Below are positions 17,923-26,623 of a stretch of DNA of 46,739 nt, piece after piece. The DNA comes from an uncultured Woeseia sp. (GTDB lineage Bacteria; Pseudomonadota; Gammaproteobacteria; Steroidobacterales; Woeseiaceae). Positions within the stretch are counted from its first letter, which is position 1. The number at the start of each line of letters is the position of its first letter. Under the pieces are notes generated by a model that did not search any database, was not told where the DNA came from, and was given only the letters and a program-made list of their open reading frames with translations. A program made the position numbers and the translations under genes. The stretch lies in assembly GCA_913031125.1 (NCBI GenBank), contig CAJWFK010000023.1, positions 1-46,739 of the forward strand. The letters are read 5' to 3'.

Positions 17923-18873
17923 TTGCGTATCTCACTAATTATTTTCGCACTACCCCTCCTTGTAATGGATATTGCCTATGCATGGAACGCGGTGGGTCAT
18001 CGCGCGACAGCCTTAATCGCCCTCGAGCAAATGACTGACTTGCAACAAAAGCAAATGGGAGAAATTTTACGGGCCCATCCAAGATATGAAGAAGATTTTG
18101 TAGCCGCGATACCAGAGCGGATTTTAAAGAGTAACGAGGCGAAAATAACTGAATGGCTATTTAGTCAAGCCGCAGTCTGGCCGGACATAGCTCGCGGGCT
18201 CTCACCCGATCTCCAGGAAACCTTTTCAAGATTCACGTGGCATTTTATTAACGTCCCGATATGGCTGACCGCCGAAGACCAGGTGAATCTGGAAGATGGC
18301 CTGGCGCACAATCAGTCGTTGGCGTACCCGGGAGAGCTTGTTACAGGCCTAAATGTAATTCAGGCCTTGCCCGGAAACCTTGCAGTGTGGAGAGATCCTT
18401 CAAGTTCTCAATCTGAGAAAGCTGTAGCCCTATGTTGGATTCTGCATCTCGTTGGTGACTTGCATCAACCTCTTCACAGCGGGACACTTTTTAGTCAGAG
18501 TCATTTCCCGCTAGGTGACAGAGGCGGTAATAGTATTAAAGTCAAAAAGGGTTCCGGTACCTCTAACTTACATTCAATTTGGGATAGTTTGCCGACCAGT
18601 ATTCTGGATTTCACCCCAGAACCTCACACAATCCGTCTACAGCAAGCGGACCAGGTTGATGATCACTCTGTTATCCAATGGCTGGAGGATCACGTGAACT
18701 TGGCAAGGAACTTTGTCTACACTGAGGCAGTTATGAGTCAAATAGCAGGGTTAGCACCGGAAACCACTCCTGTCTTAATAAAGCTGCCAGATGGGTATGA
18801 GGAAAATGCACGGCCGGTCGCACGACAACAAATCTACCTTGCCGGGCACCGTATAGCTAAACTTTTGCAGTAG
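17923..18873 (+). CDS. Secreted S1/P1-type nuclease
   Basis: This is a zinc-dependent single-strand nuclease and 3'-nucleotidase family protein. The signal peptide is predicted to end at AYA, leaving the mature Trp in WNAVGHR as the N-terminal zinc ligand, as in P1 nuclease. Further ligands are seen in VWPDIARG, FTWHFINVP, ILHLVGDLHQPLHSG and NLHSIWDSL, so the three-zinc site looks complete. A TTG at 17911 opens the frame. I prefer the TTG at 17923 because GGAG lies six bases before it. Release of nucleosides outside the cell would suit the neighbouring thymidine kinase, but the genes are divergent and the link is inference. Confidence 0.9.
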   Translation: MRISLIIFALPLLVMDIAYAWNAVGHRATALIALEQMTDLQQKQMGEILRAHPRYEEDFVAAIPERILKSNEAKITEWLFSQAAVWPDIARGLSPDLQETFSRFTWHFINVPIWLTAEDQVNLEDGLAHNQSLAYPGELVTGLNVIQALPGNLAVWRDPSSSQSEKAVALCWILHLVGDLHQPLHSGTLFSQSHFPLGDRGGNSIKVKKGSGTSNLHSIWDSLPTSILDFTPEPHTIRLQQADQVDDHSVIQWLEDHVNLARNFVYTEAVMSQIAGLAPETTPVLIKLPDGYEENARPVARQQIYLAGHRIAKLLQ

Positions 18874-18896
18874 GAAGGACCAGCATATGTCGTTCT

Positions 18897-19391
18897 TCAG
18901 CCTTGTAACTGTTCAAGCATGTATTCACAGCTACTGACCTTGAATTCGCCGCCCGTTTCAATATTCAGTGCTTCGACCGTGTTGTCAGCAACAATCATCG
19001 AAAAACGCTGACCTCGAAATCCCATCCCCCAACGCCTTGAGTCAGATTCAAGACCCAGAGCCCGAACATAGTCGCCGTTCCCGTCCGCTAACATCAGGAT
19101 GCTGCTCCCTGCATCCGCTGACTTGGCCCACGCATCCATGACAAAGAGGTCATTAACAGCGGTACAGGCAATAGTATCAATGCCATTTGCATGCAGTTGT
19201 TCGGCCCCTTTAATATATCCGGGTAAATGTTTTATAGAGCAGGTCGTAGTGAATGCACCGGGTACCGAAAATAAGGCCACTCGTTGACCATTAAATAATT
19301 CGTCAGTAGTTATTGCGCCAGGGCCTTGTGTAGTCATGACTCCAAATGCACCACCTGGCATTAGTTGACCCACTTCAATAAGTTCACTCAT
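18897..19391 (-). CDS. Prx5-type peroxiredoxin
   Basis: This 164-residue thiol peroxidase has the active-site motif PGAFTTTC (peroxidatic Cys51), a downstream MGFRGQRFSMIV segment and a late cysteine (Cys155 in VSSCEYML) that could act in resolution. It belongs to the AhpC/TSA redoxin branch of Prx5 enzymes and probably works in the cytoplasm, since there is no signal peptide. It is monocistronic and convergent with the nuclease gene. Confidence 0.9.
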   Translation of the reverse strand: MSELIEVGQLMPGGAFGVMTTQGPGAITTDELFNGQRVALFSVPGAFTTTCSIKHLPGYIKGAEQLHANGIDTIACTAVNDLFVMDAWAKSADAGSSILMLADGNGDYVRALGLESDSRRWGMGFRGQRFSMIVADNTVEALNIETGGEFKVSSCEYMLEQLQG

Positions 19392-19444
19392 GCGTCTCTC
19401 CTTAGTATCCGTACTTTATATCCCTCATTGTCACCATCGTTCAG

Positions 19445-21064
19445 CTATTTCCAATCCGCCTCCCACTCGGCGATCATCCCTTGCGTCAATTCCGGATGCT
19501 GATCCTGAATCTCTGTTAGTTCAGAGGGGTCATTTTCAACGTCGTACAAGCGCCACGCCGTAGTTCCCAAGTTACCTGGTGCTCCCTGATTAATAATCTT
19601 GTATCGACCTCGTAAGAACGCACCAATCGGCCCCTCAGCCCAGCCGATAGTGCCGGGCTGGGCACCCATTATAGGATTTCCACCGGCCAGGTTCTCCCAC
19701 ACTGAAACCCCTCTGGGTTCCTTAATAATCCGCCCTTTATAGTATCCTGCGCCAGGGTGCTGGGACCCTGCTGCTGTCATTAGGGTAGGTAGGAGGTCTA
19801 ACGCGGTAAACGAAAGATGACTAACCTCCCCGGACTGGATGCTCGTTGGATATCGTAGGAAGGCCGCCGAGCGCACACCACCCCCACTCATACTGCCCTT
19901 GAAATACTTGAAGGGTGCAGAAGCTGCTTCCGCAAAGCCGATTCCGTGGTCGATAAATGACCCTACCTTACCGAAATTAGCGAGGTCATTATCGCGTGGC
20001 AAAGGCCGCACAGGGAAAGGATTAGCCTCCCACATCCCTTCTTCCAGGGCCGACGCGCCATTGTCGGACATAAAAAATATCAAGGTTTCATCTAGTTGTT
20101 TTGTCTGTTCCAGGAACCTAATGATCTGCCCAATACCTGCATCCATGTACTCAACCATCGATGCGTAGATTTCCTGTGCCCTGGCGTATCGTATCTTTTG
20201 TTCGGCATGCATCTCAGCCCAGGGTTTTGCCAGCATATTACTCGTTGAAGGATTAATACCTGCGGGTAACACACCTTCTTGCTCCGCTTTCTTCAAGCGA
20301 TTCCCACGTAGCACTTCAAAACCTGAATCATAATGACCTTTATGCCGGTTTAACCACTCATCAGGGACCTGCAGGGGCCAGTGTGGTGCAGTGTAAGCAA
20401 GATACCCGAACCATGGCTGGTCTTCACCTTCATGGGCCTGTAAATACCCCAGCATTTTCTCGGTATAGTCCTTGGTACTATAAAAATCAGAAGGCAGGTC
20501 ACTGAGCTTCAAGGCTCGACCATCATCTTCATAAGCGATGGCCTCGCGCCAGAAATACTCCGCGAAATGACTTTCGCCACCTTCCAACATCGCGAATGAT
20601 CGATCAAAGCCCCTGTCTACAGGACGGTAGCCCTCGGTAAATCCAAGATCCCATTTACCTGCCATATAGGTTCTATATCCGATGTTTTGTAAAAGCTCGG
20701 GCAGGATCGCCCATTCCTTTTTCAGTACATTTGTCCGCGTTCCGGGCGCTCTTCTGGGGCGAATCTCCAGCCCGGCTTCAGTGCCTGCGCTAGCCATGAG
20801 CATTACCCGGGTTTGCTGGCACGCACGACCGGTCCGAAAATTAGTAAAACGTAGACCCTCCCTGGCCAAACGATCGATGTTTGGTGTGGGTATCTCGCCC
20901 CCAAAAGCGCCGACATCTGTGTACCCAAGGTCGTCAGCGACAATTAGAAGAATATTTGGGCGTTTACCCTCGGTTAATGTCTTTTTTGTTTCCGCGTTCT
21001 TTTCGGTGCAGCCGATCAAAAACGCAGCCATCAAGAGTAAAACAATGCGAAAACAACGGTACAT
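19445..21064 (-). CDS. Sulfatase-family lipoprotein with atypical active-site motif
   Basis: This 539-residue alkaline-phosphatase-superfamily protein has a lipobox FLIGC (Cys19). The metal-site start is NILLIVADDLGYTD (Asp44, Asp45), and FMSDNGA carries later metal ligands. The position normally read as C/S-x-P-S/T-R by the formylglycine system is CQQTR (82-86), which lacks the proline. The rest (MAGKWDLGF, APHWPLQVPDEW) fits arylsulfatases. It may be a true sulfatase matured differently, a phosphodiesterase-like variant or an inactive one. A small exported protein is encoded 9 bp upstream. Confidence 0.85.
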   Translation of the reverse strand: MYRCFRIVLLLMAAFLIGCTEKNAETKKTLTEGKRPNILLIVADDLGYTDVGAFGGEIPTPNIDRLAREGLRFTNFRTGRACQQTRVMLMASAGTEAGLEIRPRRAPGTRTNVLKKEWAILPELLQNIGYRTYMAGKWDLGFTEGYRPVDRGFDRSFAMLEGGESHFAEYFWREAIAYEDDGRALKLSDLPSDFYSTKDYTEKMLGYLQAHEGEDQPWFGYLAYTAPHWPLQVPDEWLNRHKGHYDSGFEVLRGNRLKKAEQEGVLPAGINPSTSNMLAKPWAEMHAEQKIRYARAQEIYASMVEYMDAGIGQIIRFLEQTKQLDETLIFFMSDNGASALEEGMWEANPFPVRPLPRDNDLANFGKVGSFIDHGIGFAEAASAPFKYFKGSMSGGGVRSAAFLRYPTSIQSGEVSHLSFTALDLLPTLMTAAGSQHPGAGYYKGRIIKEPRGVSVWENLAGGNPIMGAQPGTIGWAEGPIGAFLRGRYKIINQGAPGNLGTTAWRLYDVENDPSELTEIQDQHPELTQGMIAEWEADWK

Positions 21065-21073
21065 TGAACTTAC

Positions 21074-21373
21074 CTAATCGTCAGATTTGCACCAAACCTC
21101 GTAAACAGTCGAGTAATTGGCTGAAAGTTGGGACATGGCTAGGGCGCCTTCCCATAATTCTTTCTTTGTGCCCTGTTTTTCTTTTTCTGAGTCAGACATA
21201 CCTTCCAGTTTCTTTACCTCCTTAAACAGGTAATCGGCGACTCCTAAAAAGTAACTAATTCCCTCCTTCATTTCTGTGCATTGTTTCTTATCCATCAGCT
21301 GATGCTCATTAGCGAAAGAGCTAGTGCTCAGAAGAATCAAGCCCATCACACTCATGTATTTCCGCATTCTCAC
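21074..21373 (-). CDS. Small exported protein of unknown function upstream of the sulfatase
   Basis: This 99-residue protein has a signal peptide ending near SSFANE and a mature helical, lysine-rich part with two cysteines (in KKQCTEM and EVWCKS) that could form a disulfide. I recognise no family. Its stop lies 9 bp before the sulfatase start on the same strand, so they are probably co-transcribed and the protein may assist or bind the sulfatase. That link is positional only. Confidence 0.65.
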   Translation of the reverse strand: MRMRKYMSVMGLILLSTSSFANEHQLMDKKQCTEMKEGISYFLGVADYLFKEVKKLEGMSDSEKEKQGTKKELWEGALAMSQLSANYSTVYEVWCKSDD

Positions 21374-21429
21374 TCTCCTTTTGATTACTCTTTTTATGTC
21401 GTTAGTTATTCAACCACGGGTCACTTGAA

Positions 21430-23325
21430 CTAGTACTCTAAGTACTGGCTGAAGTTAATTAGGTTTCCTTCGCTATCAGTAGCGAGGATTTGTCGATAAC
21501 CCGGCTGGGAGTCAATTCCGGAAACGTCGTTGATGGCTTCTACAACCGGGAACTCAGATCCAGCCTGTTTTAAGTATTCGTAGACTGCTTCAGCCGATCC
21601 AATACTTAAATCAGCATAGCCATTGCTGGTATGCGGAATCGCAGCATAAGATTCCGAGTCAGGAGGAATAGATTTCCCCTCTTCCCTGCGCCGTTGTCGA
21701 GCGTCAGTAAGTTCTCCGCTGTATTTACCAACCAGGCCAAATACACTCGTCGTAGACCAAAAGCCAAACCAGTTAGTATCTCGATAGGGTTCTGACGCAA
21801 ACATCTGTTTATAGTAGGCGCCTGCCATACCCAAATCATCCACCGGGTAGGCCGTGTAATCCATTCCCCTTACCAGTTCCCGGGTAGCCTCCCTGGCCCG
21901 AAGCATGAAATTTGCGGCAAGGACCGATTTCCCGCTTTCGCCTGACCAGACTTGAGTCACCAAAAACTGTTTATAATCTCGGGGTCTTTCCGGGATACTC
22001 AGGTCTGCCTCAAAAGTAACCAGATCTTGACCGCCAAATGACTTCCCCTTGATCTCGCTAATTGTTAGTTGTCCGTGAATGCCCTCTGCACTCGCACCCA
22101 TTGCGCCCCAGCGTTCGGCTAACAAAGGTTTGAGTTCCCTTTGCCCGGTCGCCAGACCGACACTATCGTCAATCCAATTCACCTCTGGACCAGTCATCGA
22201 TAGGGTTTTCTCGATGTCCGCTGAAACCCAAGCGGTCATAACCTCCAGTACCCGAGGAGCCCATGCGCTATCGGACGTATCCGGGTCGATAACAATGACC
22301 GGACTACCGCCGTTGTTCGGTGCAGGTTTAGCAAGCTTACGCCACACGATCACATTGCCGGATGGGTCCTCCGTAACCATGCATTGGGTGCCCTCGCAGG
22401 GTACCTCTGAGAATTCCTTGGCGCCGAGTGCAGCTAGCTTTTCCCTTGTCACCTCAAGTGACTCCACATCTACAATCCCATACCCGTTAGCCATACCGGG
22501 TTTGATTAGGATCCGGGGGTCGATAGGCTGACTCGTTAACTCAAAATATGACCGCCCGATCTTGAATAGCGCCTTGTTTGCGCTTTGTTCAATAGGGGCA
22601 CCGAGTAATGGCTGATAGAAACCAACTGCGCGCTGTAGGTCATGCACGGGGTAACCAAAGGAAAAGGTATACGGAGCAACCCTGTTCGGGACGTCATCAG
22701 GCAGCGTTGGTGCATTAGCGTCACCTAACGCGAGGGTTTCTGAGTGGCCCGCAAGTAGCCATCCGCCGTCTGTTCGCACGAACACCTGTAATACCGTAGC
22801 CATATCCGCATATTCCCAACGCGCACCCCCCCGGATATCAATTTTGTATGTTGCAGTAGCAACTACCTCATCAAGACTACGAATGCTCAGGTCCCGCAAT
22901 GACAATTGCATAGACGATGTATAACCCTCCGGGCGTTCGCCACGGGATTCATTGGCAAGCATCTCAAGCACCCCTTCCCTTCCGTTCCTGGAACGACCCT
23001 GTCGGTGGCGGAACACGTGCGGGTGAAGAAGGCCTTCTATATTTAACTGGTCCTGGTCTAGCCAATACCTATGAAATATCTCAATGATCGTCGTTATTTC
23101 AGTTAAATCGTCAGGATCTAGGCCGTTTGACTTCGCGCTGCTCGCATCGAATAGCAGCTGGCCCCATAAAGACGTATCAGTGACGTATCTGGAGCCGCGT
23201 TGCACTCTAAGAGGTTCCATGACCATAGTCTCAGGGGCCATGGATGTGCCGTCACCGTCGTCTTGCCCGCAACCAGCGGCGAAGACTAATAACGAACAAC
23301 AAATAACTATGAAAGTACGTTGCAC
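21430..23325 (-). CDS. Lipoprotein with duplicated NTF2-like (SnoaL) and VOC (glyoxalase-fold) domains
   Basis: This 631-residue protein carries a lipobox FAAGC (Cys19). An NTF2/SnoaL-like domain (about 70-195) is followed by a VOC domain opening FSFGYPVHDLQRAVGFYQPL (about 218-335). A second NTF2-like stretch starts near VMTAWVSADIEKTLSMTG (about 355-480), and a second VOC-like domain at YTAYPVDDLGMAGAYYKQ runs to the end. The usual metal glutamate of VOC enzymes is not evident at the strand ends DPSGNVIVW and SEGNLINF, so binding rather than metal catalysis is plausible. The duplication is my reading of weak similarity. Confidence 0.7.
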   Translation of the reverse strand: MQRTFIVICCSLLVFAAGCGQDDGDGTSMAPETMVMEPLRVQRGSRYVTDTSLWGQLLFDASSAKSNGLDPDDLTEITTIIEIFHRYWLDQDQLNIEGLLHPHVFRHRQGRSRNGREGVLEMLANESRGERPEGYTSSMQLSLRDLSIRSLDEVVATATYKIDIRGGARWEYADMATVLQVFVRTDGGWLLAGHSETLALGDANAPTLPDDVPNRVAPYTFSFGYPVHDLQRAVGFYQPLLGAPIEQSANKALFKIGRSYFELTSQPIDPRILIKPGMANGYGIVDVESLEVTREKLAALGAKEFSEVPCEGTQCMVTEDPSGNVIVWRKLAKPAPNNGGSPVIVIDPDTSDSAWAPRVLEVMTAWVSADIEKTLSMTGPEVNWIDDSVGLATGQRELKPLLAERWGAMGASAEGIHGQLTISEIKGKSFGGQDLVTFEADLSIPERPRDYKQFLVTQVWSGESGKSVLAANFMLRAREATRELVRGMDYTAYPVDDLGMAGAYYKQMFASEPYRDTNWFGFWSTTSVFGLVGKYSGELTDARQRRREEGKSIPPDSESYAAIPHTSNGYADLSIGSAEAVYEYLKQAGSEFPVVEAINDVSGIDSQPGYRQILATDSEGNLINFSQYLEY

Positions 23326-23423
23326 AGCGTTTTGGTTCCTTTTCTACTGAAGGGCTGCGCTGTTATGCGAGCCTCAGTTACTCGGTCCATACACGTAGAC
23401 CTGTTGGATACCCTTTCCCGGGC

Positions 23424-23494
23424 CTTATAACGGTGCTATTTAGCTTACTAGAGCACCCAAGCGCCAAGCTCGGATCGCTATTTACCGTTATAAG
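23424..23494. repeat. Long-spaced inverted repeat between two minus-strand genes
   Basis: Perfect 11-base arms CTTATAACGGT (23424-23434) and ACCGTTATAAG (23484-23494) enclose 49 bases. A smaller hairpin lies inside, GGTGCT (23432-23437) with AGCACC (23452-23457). The right arm contains the stop codon of the YdhR-like gene. It may be a folded 3' end, an operator pair or a recombination remnant. I see no T-tract. Confidence 0.6.
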
Positions 23495-23790
23495 CCTCGC
23501 GTGACCCTCGTCGGGCCTTCCAGTATCTCAAAATCCCTTGAACTTGCATTTGCAAAAGCCGGATTATCACGGACACCAGCGAACAAGTCAGAGCCTAGGT
23601 AGCTATGCATAGCTTCTTCCGTTTCCCAAATGTAAACCCCACCATAAGTATTGCTATCGTCATCGGCAAGCCAGTGCTTGGATATTAGTCCAGGGAGGTC
23701 AGCAAAAGCCTGTGCCAGTTCGTCACAGCCACCCTCGTACTGCTCGCGAGTGATTCCGGAAAGGTTAAAGTTGATGATCTGTATATGCAT
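23488..23790 (-). CDS. YdhR-like / antibiotic-biosynthesis-monooxygenase-fold protein
   Basis: This 100-residue ferredoxin-like-fold protein resembles the YdhR family. It has an opening IQIINFNLSGITREQY strand-helix, LPGLISKHWLADDDSNTYGG and the closing VYIWETEEAMHSYLGSDLF. Members are small dimeric proteins described as putative monooxygenases, with no firm reaction here. Its stop codon lies inside an inverted repeat, and the promoter of the following lipoprotein gene must lie in the 162 bp gap. Confidence 0.72.
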   Translation of the reverse strand: MHIQIINFNLSGITREQYEGGCDELAQAFADLPGLISKHWLADDDSNTYGGVYIWETEEAMHSYLGSDLFAGVRDNPAFANASSRDFEILEGPTRVTRGL

Positions 23791-23923
23791 CTATCCGCTC
23801 TCTTCTCAATTAATCATCGGGATATAGTATACGGACAAACAAATTTCTTCACCGAGACTTAAGAACGCTTATGAGAAAACACGGATAACTAATTGTTTAT
23901 ACCTATTTTTTAGAGATCCGATG

Positions 23924-24724
23924 CTAATCCTGACTCAGATATGCACCGCCAACTTCATAGTCCCTCTTGGCGAGACAACTGTACAAGAGGTTGTCCCGAG
24001 CGCGACTTAAGTGATAAAGCTCCCGCCTTTTACTTAGGTAAGACCCCTTCAAGGTGACCTCTGATCTTGCTGCCAATTCATAGCACTCAATGAAATCCTG
24101 TTTATATTTGGACTGATCCATAATACTTTCTTTAACCACCCAGACACCGGAGGCACAATCCCCGAATACATCTCCGTCCGATTTGAATTTTTTGCGGGTT
24201 AGACCCTGCCTCGGGGCAGAATTACACTCCGCCAGGTAACTCAGAGTAACCTCCATTAGATCCACGCCCTCTATTGGTCGGTATCCTCGTCCCACCATAC
24301 AATCCTTGAGTTTGGATTTTGAGGAATTGGATATATTTTCTACCGAAGATACATCAAGAGGCTCAGTCTCCGGCCCGCCGGCCGCGAGCAAAGCTAAAAG
24401 CCCAGCCGCCCCTAGCGCAGCTAAATTACCACCATCCAAACCAAAACCCGATACGCCAGAGTAACCAAGAGAAAGATCTCCCACACCTGCCAAAAGCAGA
24501 CCTGCCAGTCCTAGGTCGATAAGACTACGTTCAGGGGTTAATTCAGGTGCTAATGGCGGTAATCCATTTTTGGCTCGACATTCATCGATATCCTTGTGGT
24601 ATTGCTCCAATCCCACCTTCTTAATGGATGATTCATCAACAATGCCCTCTGATACACCACCCGAGCTCGCACAGCCGCTACCAATCAGTAATATGAGCAC
24701 CCAAATACAATTCAACTTTTTCAT
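23924..24724 (-). CDS. Predicted lipoprotein with Gly/Leu-rich central segment
   Basis: This 266-residue protein begins with a signal sequence ending IGSGC (Cys18), a lipobox-like site. After a charged region comes a low-complexity hydrophobic stretch (about 70-118, rich in Gly, Leu and Ala) that could insert in or span a membrane. A C-terminal part with several cysteines (in CMVGRGY, ECNSAPRQG, GDCASG, IECYELA, YSCLAKRDY) follows. The cysteine-containing RDxxYxC-like pattern repeats twice. I do not recognise the family. Confidence 0.65.
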   Translation of the reverse strand: MKKLNCIWVLILLIGSGCASSGGVSEGIVDESSIKKVGLEQYHKDIDECRAKNGLPPLAPELTPERSLIDLGLAGLLLAGVGDLSLGYSGVSGFGLDGGNLAALGAAGLLALLAAGGPETEPLDVSSVENISNSSKSKLKDCMVGRGYRPIEGVDLMEVTLSYLAECNSAPRQGLTRKKFKSDGDVFGDCASGVWVVKESIMDQSKYKQDFIECYELAARSEVTLKGSYLSKRRELYHLSRARDNLLYSCLAKRDYEVGGAYLSQD

Positions 24725-24913
24725 TTCAACCTCCTACTAGAAGCCAATCTCGTTTAATCAAATTAATCGAGTTAAGTTAAACGAACAAAACTAGTACGAG
24801 CGGTCGAACAAAAAGGTAGAAACTGAGAAAACTTAAAATACCGAAACCCGTGATGAGCCTTTTGCGCCACCTTGCTATCATTGCGGCCAAAATTGTTGCT
24901 ACGGAATGCCTTA
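24725..24913. promoter_or_regulatory. Divergent intergenic region with an 8-bp inverted repeat
   Basis: This 189 bp AT-rich gap lies between the Gly/Leu-rich lipoprotein gene and the amidohydrolase operon. Arms TCGTTTAA (24750-24757) and TTAAACGA (24777-24784) are perfect complements with 19 bases between them. Position close to the minus-strand gene suggests an operator, but no regulator gene is nearby. Confidence 0.35.
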
Positions 24914-26623
24914 ATGAGCCTGAAACCTTTATCTACGCTAACCCCAGTTTTGATGGTCATGTTTTTTGTGGGCTGTGACCAAGCGCCCACTAAAGGAGTC
25001 GACAGGATTTTCCTGAATGGCGGCGTCTATCTTGCCGATACGGAACATTCATGGGCTGAGGCCGTAGGTATAGACAATGGCGAGATCGTATTTGTCGGTG
25101 GCAGTGCGGATGCGCAAAGCCTCATCGGAAGCAACACGGAAGTGACAGATCTGGCAGGAAAAATGCTCATGCCAGGTTTTCATGATGGCCATGCGCATGT
25201 CTCATACGGCGGGAGAATGGGACTAGGCTGCTTTATTACCAGCCGCTCAAGCCTGGAAGAAACCCGCCAGCAATTGAACGATTGCGCTACCGCCAACAAT
25301 TACGCACCCGACGAATGGGTGACAGGGGGCGGCTGGGAGCTATATGCCTTTGGGGATCAGGGCCCCACCAGCGGCATGCTCGATGAGGTTTTTCCTGGTA
25401 ATCCGGTAGTCTTATATGATGCCTTTGGCCACAACGCTTGGGTAAGCAGCCGGGCCCTCGAGCTTGCGGGAATCACCTCGAAAACGCCTGACCCACCACA
25501 GGGTGTGATCGTTCGGGACCCGGAAACCGGTGAACCGACAGGGACCTTAAGGGACGCAGCCATGTCGATGGTTGATCATGCGATTGAACAGGTATCGGAT
25601 GGGAAACGATATGAGGGTCTATTACGTGGACTCGAAGAGGTAAATCGATATGGCATTACTGCTTTCATTGAGCCCGGGGCTAGTGAAAGGAAGGCTAGGT
25701 TATATAAAAAGGCGGAAGAGAATGGAGCGCTGACCGCACGTGTAATTTTATCCCTCTCGCCTATTGATGAATTACCCGATAGCGTGGGGCCGGAACTATT
25801 CGATTTGTTGGCGAAGAGAGATCAGTTTCGTGGTTCATATATTAATCCCGACTCTGTGAAAATTTACATTGACGGGGTTATTGAAACCCAGACCTCTACG
25901 ATGATTGAAGCCTATAGTGATGGTACCAATGCTGCACCTTTTTACGAACAGGGGCAGCTGAATCTTTTGTATGAGCAACTTGACCACATGGGGCTGCAAA
26001 TTCACACCCATGCGATCGGTGACGGAGCGATAAGAATTGCCTTGGATGCCTATGAACATGCTTTGTTTGAGAATGGTCCGAACGAAAACGGACATCAGAT
26101 AGTCCATCTACAACTGATCGACCCAGCTGATCAGCCACGTTTTGGCGAGCTTAATGTCGCTGCAAACTTTCAATGCCTCTGGTGCTATCCGGACCCCTAT
26201 ATTTACCTTGCTGAGGATTTTGTGGGTAAAGAGCGGGTGCAGCAGTTTTATCCTGTTAAAAGCTTGCAGGATGCCGGTGCGCTTTTGGTAGGGGGAAGCG
26301 ACTGGGATGTCACCTCACTGAATCCTCTTGAAGCGATCGAGACCGCTGTCCGACGACAGGATCCCTACACAGACTCCGGCCCTGTTCTGGGTGAGAATGA
26401 GGAGGTTGACCTGGTCACGGCGCTGGATATGTATACGCGGAACGCGGCGAAGGTAATGCGGTTAGAAACCAAGACTGGGACAATAGCGGTTGGAAAAAGA
26501 GCTGACTTGGTAGTGCTTGACCGAAACCTGTTCTCAATACCGGCGACGGAGATTAGTGAAGCGCAGGTTTTATTGACACTGATGGACGGCAAAGAGGTCT
26601 ATAGAGCAGGCGGTGTCGATTAA
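24914..26623 (+). CDS. YtcJ-like amidohydrolase (Amidohydro_3), lipoprotein
   Basis: This metal-dependent hydrolase of 569 residues is predicted to be membrane-anchored through a lipobox FFVGC (Cys21). Metal-site motifs are FHDGHAHVSYGG, VKIYIDGVIETQT (possible bridging Lys), IHTHAIGDGAI, HQIVHLQLID and LVGGSDWDV. These are the pattern of YtcJ/N-substituted formamide deformylase-like proteins. The frame opens at TTG 24872, but the ATG at 24914 gives a clean lipoprotein signal. It heads a four-gene operon, and the next gene starts inside its last codons. The substrate is probably an amide or cyclic amide outside the cytoplasm. Confidence 0.85.
   Translation: MSLKPLSTLTPVLMVMFFVGCDQAPTKGVDRIFLNGGVYLADTEHSWAEAVGIDNGEIVFVGGSADAQSLIGSNTEVTDLAGKMLMPGFHDGHAHVSYGGRMGLGCFITSRSSLEETRQQLNDCATANNYAPDEWVTGGGWELYAFGDQGPTSGMLDEVFPGNPVVLYDAFGHNAWVSSRALELAGITSKTPDPPQGVIVRDPETGEPTGTLRDAAMSMVDHAIEQVSDGKRYEGLLRGLEEVNRYGITAFIEPGASERKARLYKKAEENGALTARVILSLSPIDELPDSVGPELFDLLAKRDQFRGSYINPDSVKIYIDGVIETQTSTMIEAYSDGTNAAPFYEQGQLNLLYEQLDHMGLQIHTHAIGDGAIRIALDAYEHALFENGPNENGHQIVHLQLIDPADQPRFGELNVAANFQCLWCYPDPYIYLAEDFVGKERVQQFYPVKSLQDAGALLVGGSDWDVTSLNPLEAIETAVRRQDPYTDSGPVLGENEEVDLVTALDMYTRNAAKVMRLETKTGTIAVGKRADLVVLDRNLFSIPATEISEAQVLLTLMDGKEVYRAGGVD

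Noticed and set aside
23421..23497. Possible tRNA, since the length and outer stem look similar
   Set aside because: No T-arm consensus, no proper anticodon arm and an outer stem of 11 pairs. Treated as an inverted repeat instead.
24872..24913. TTG-initiated extension of the YtcJ-like lipoprotein
   Set aside because: It would put charged residues before the signal. The ATG at 24914 gives a standard lipoprotein signal.
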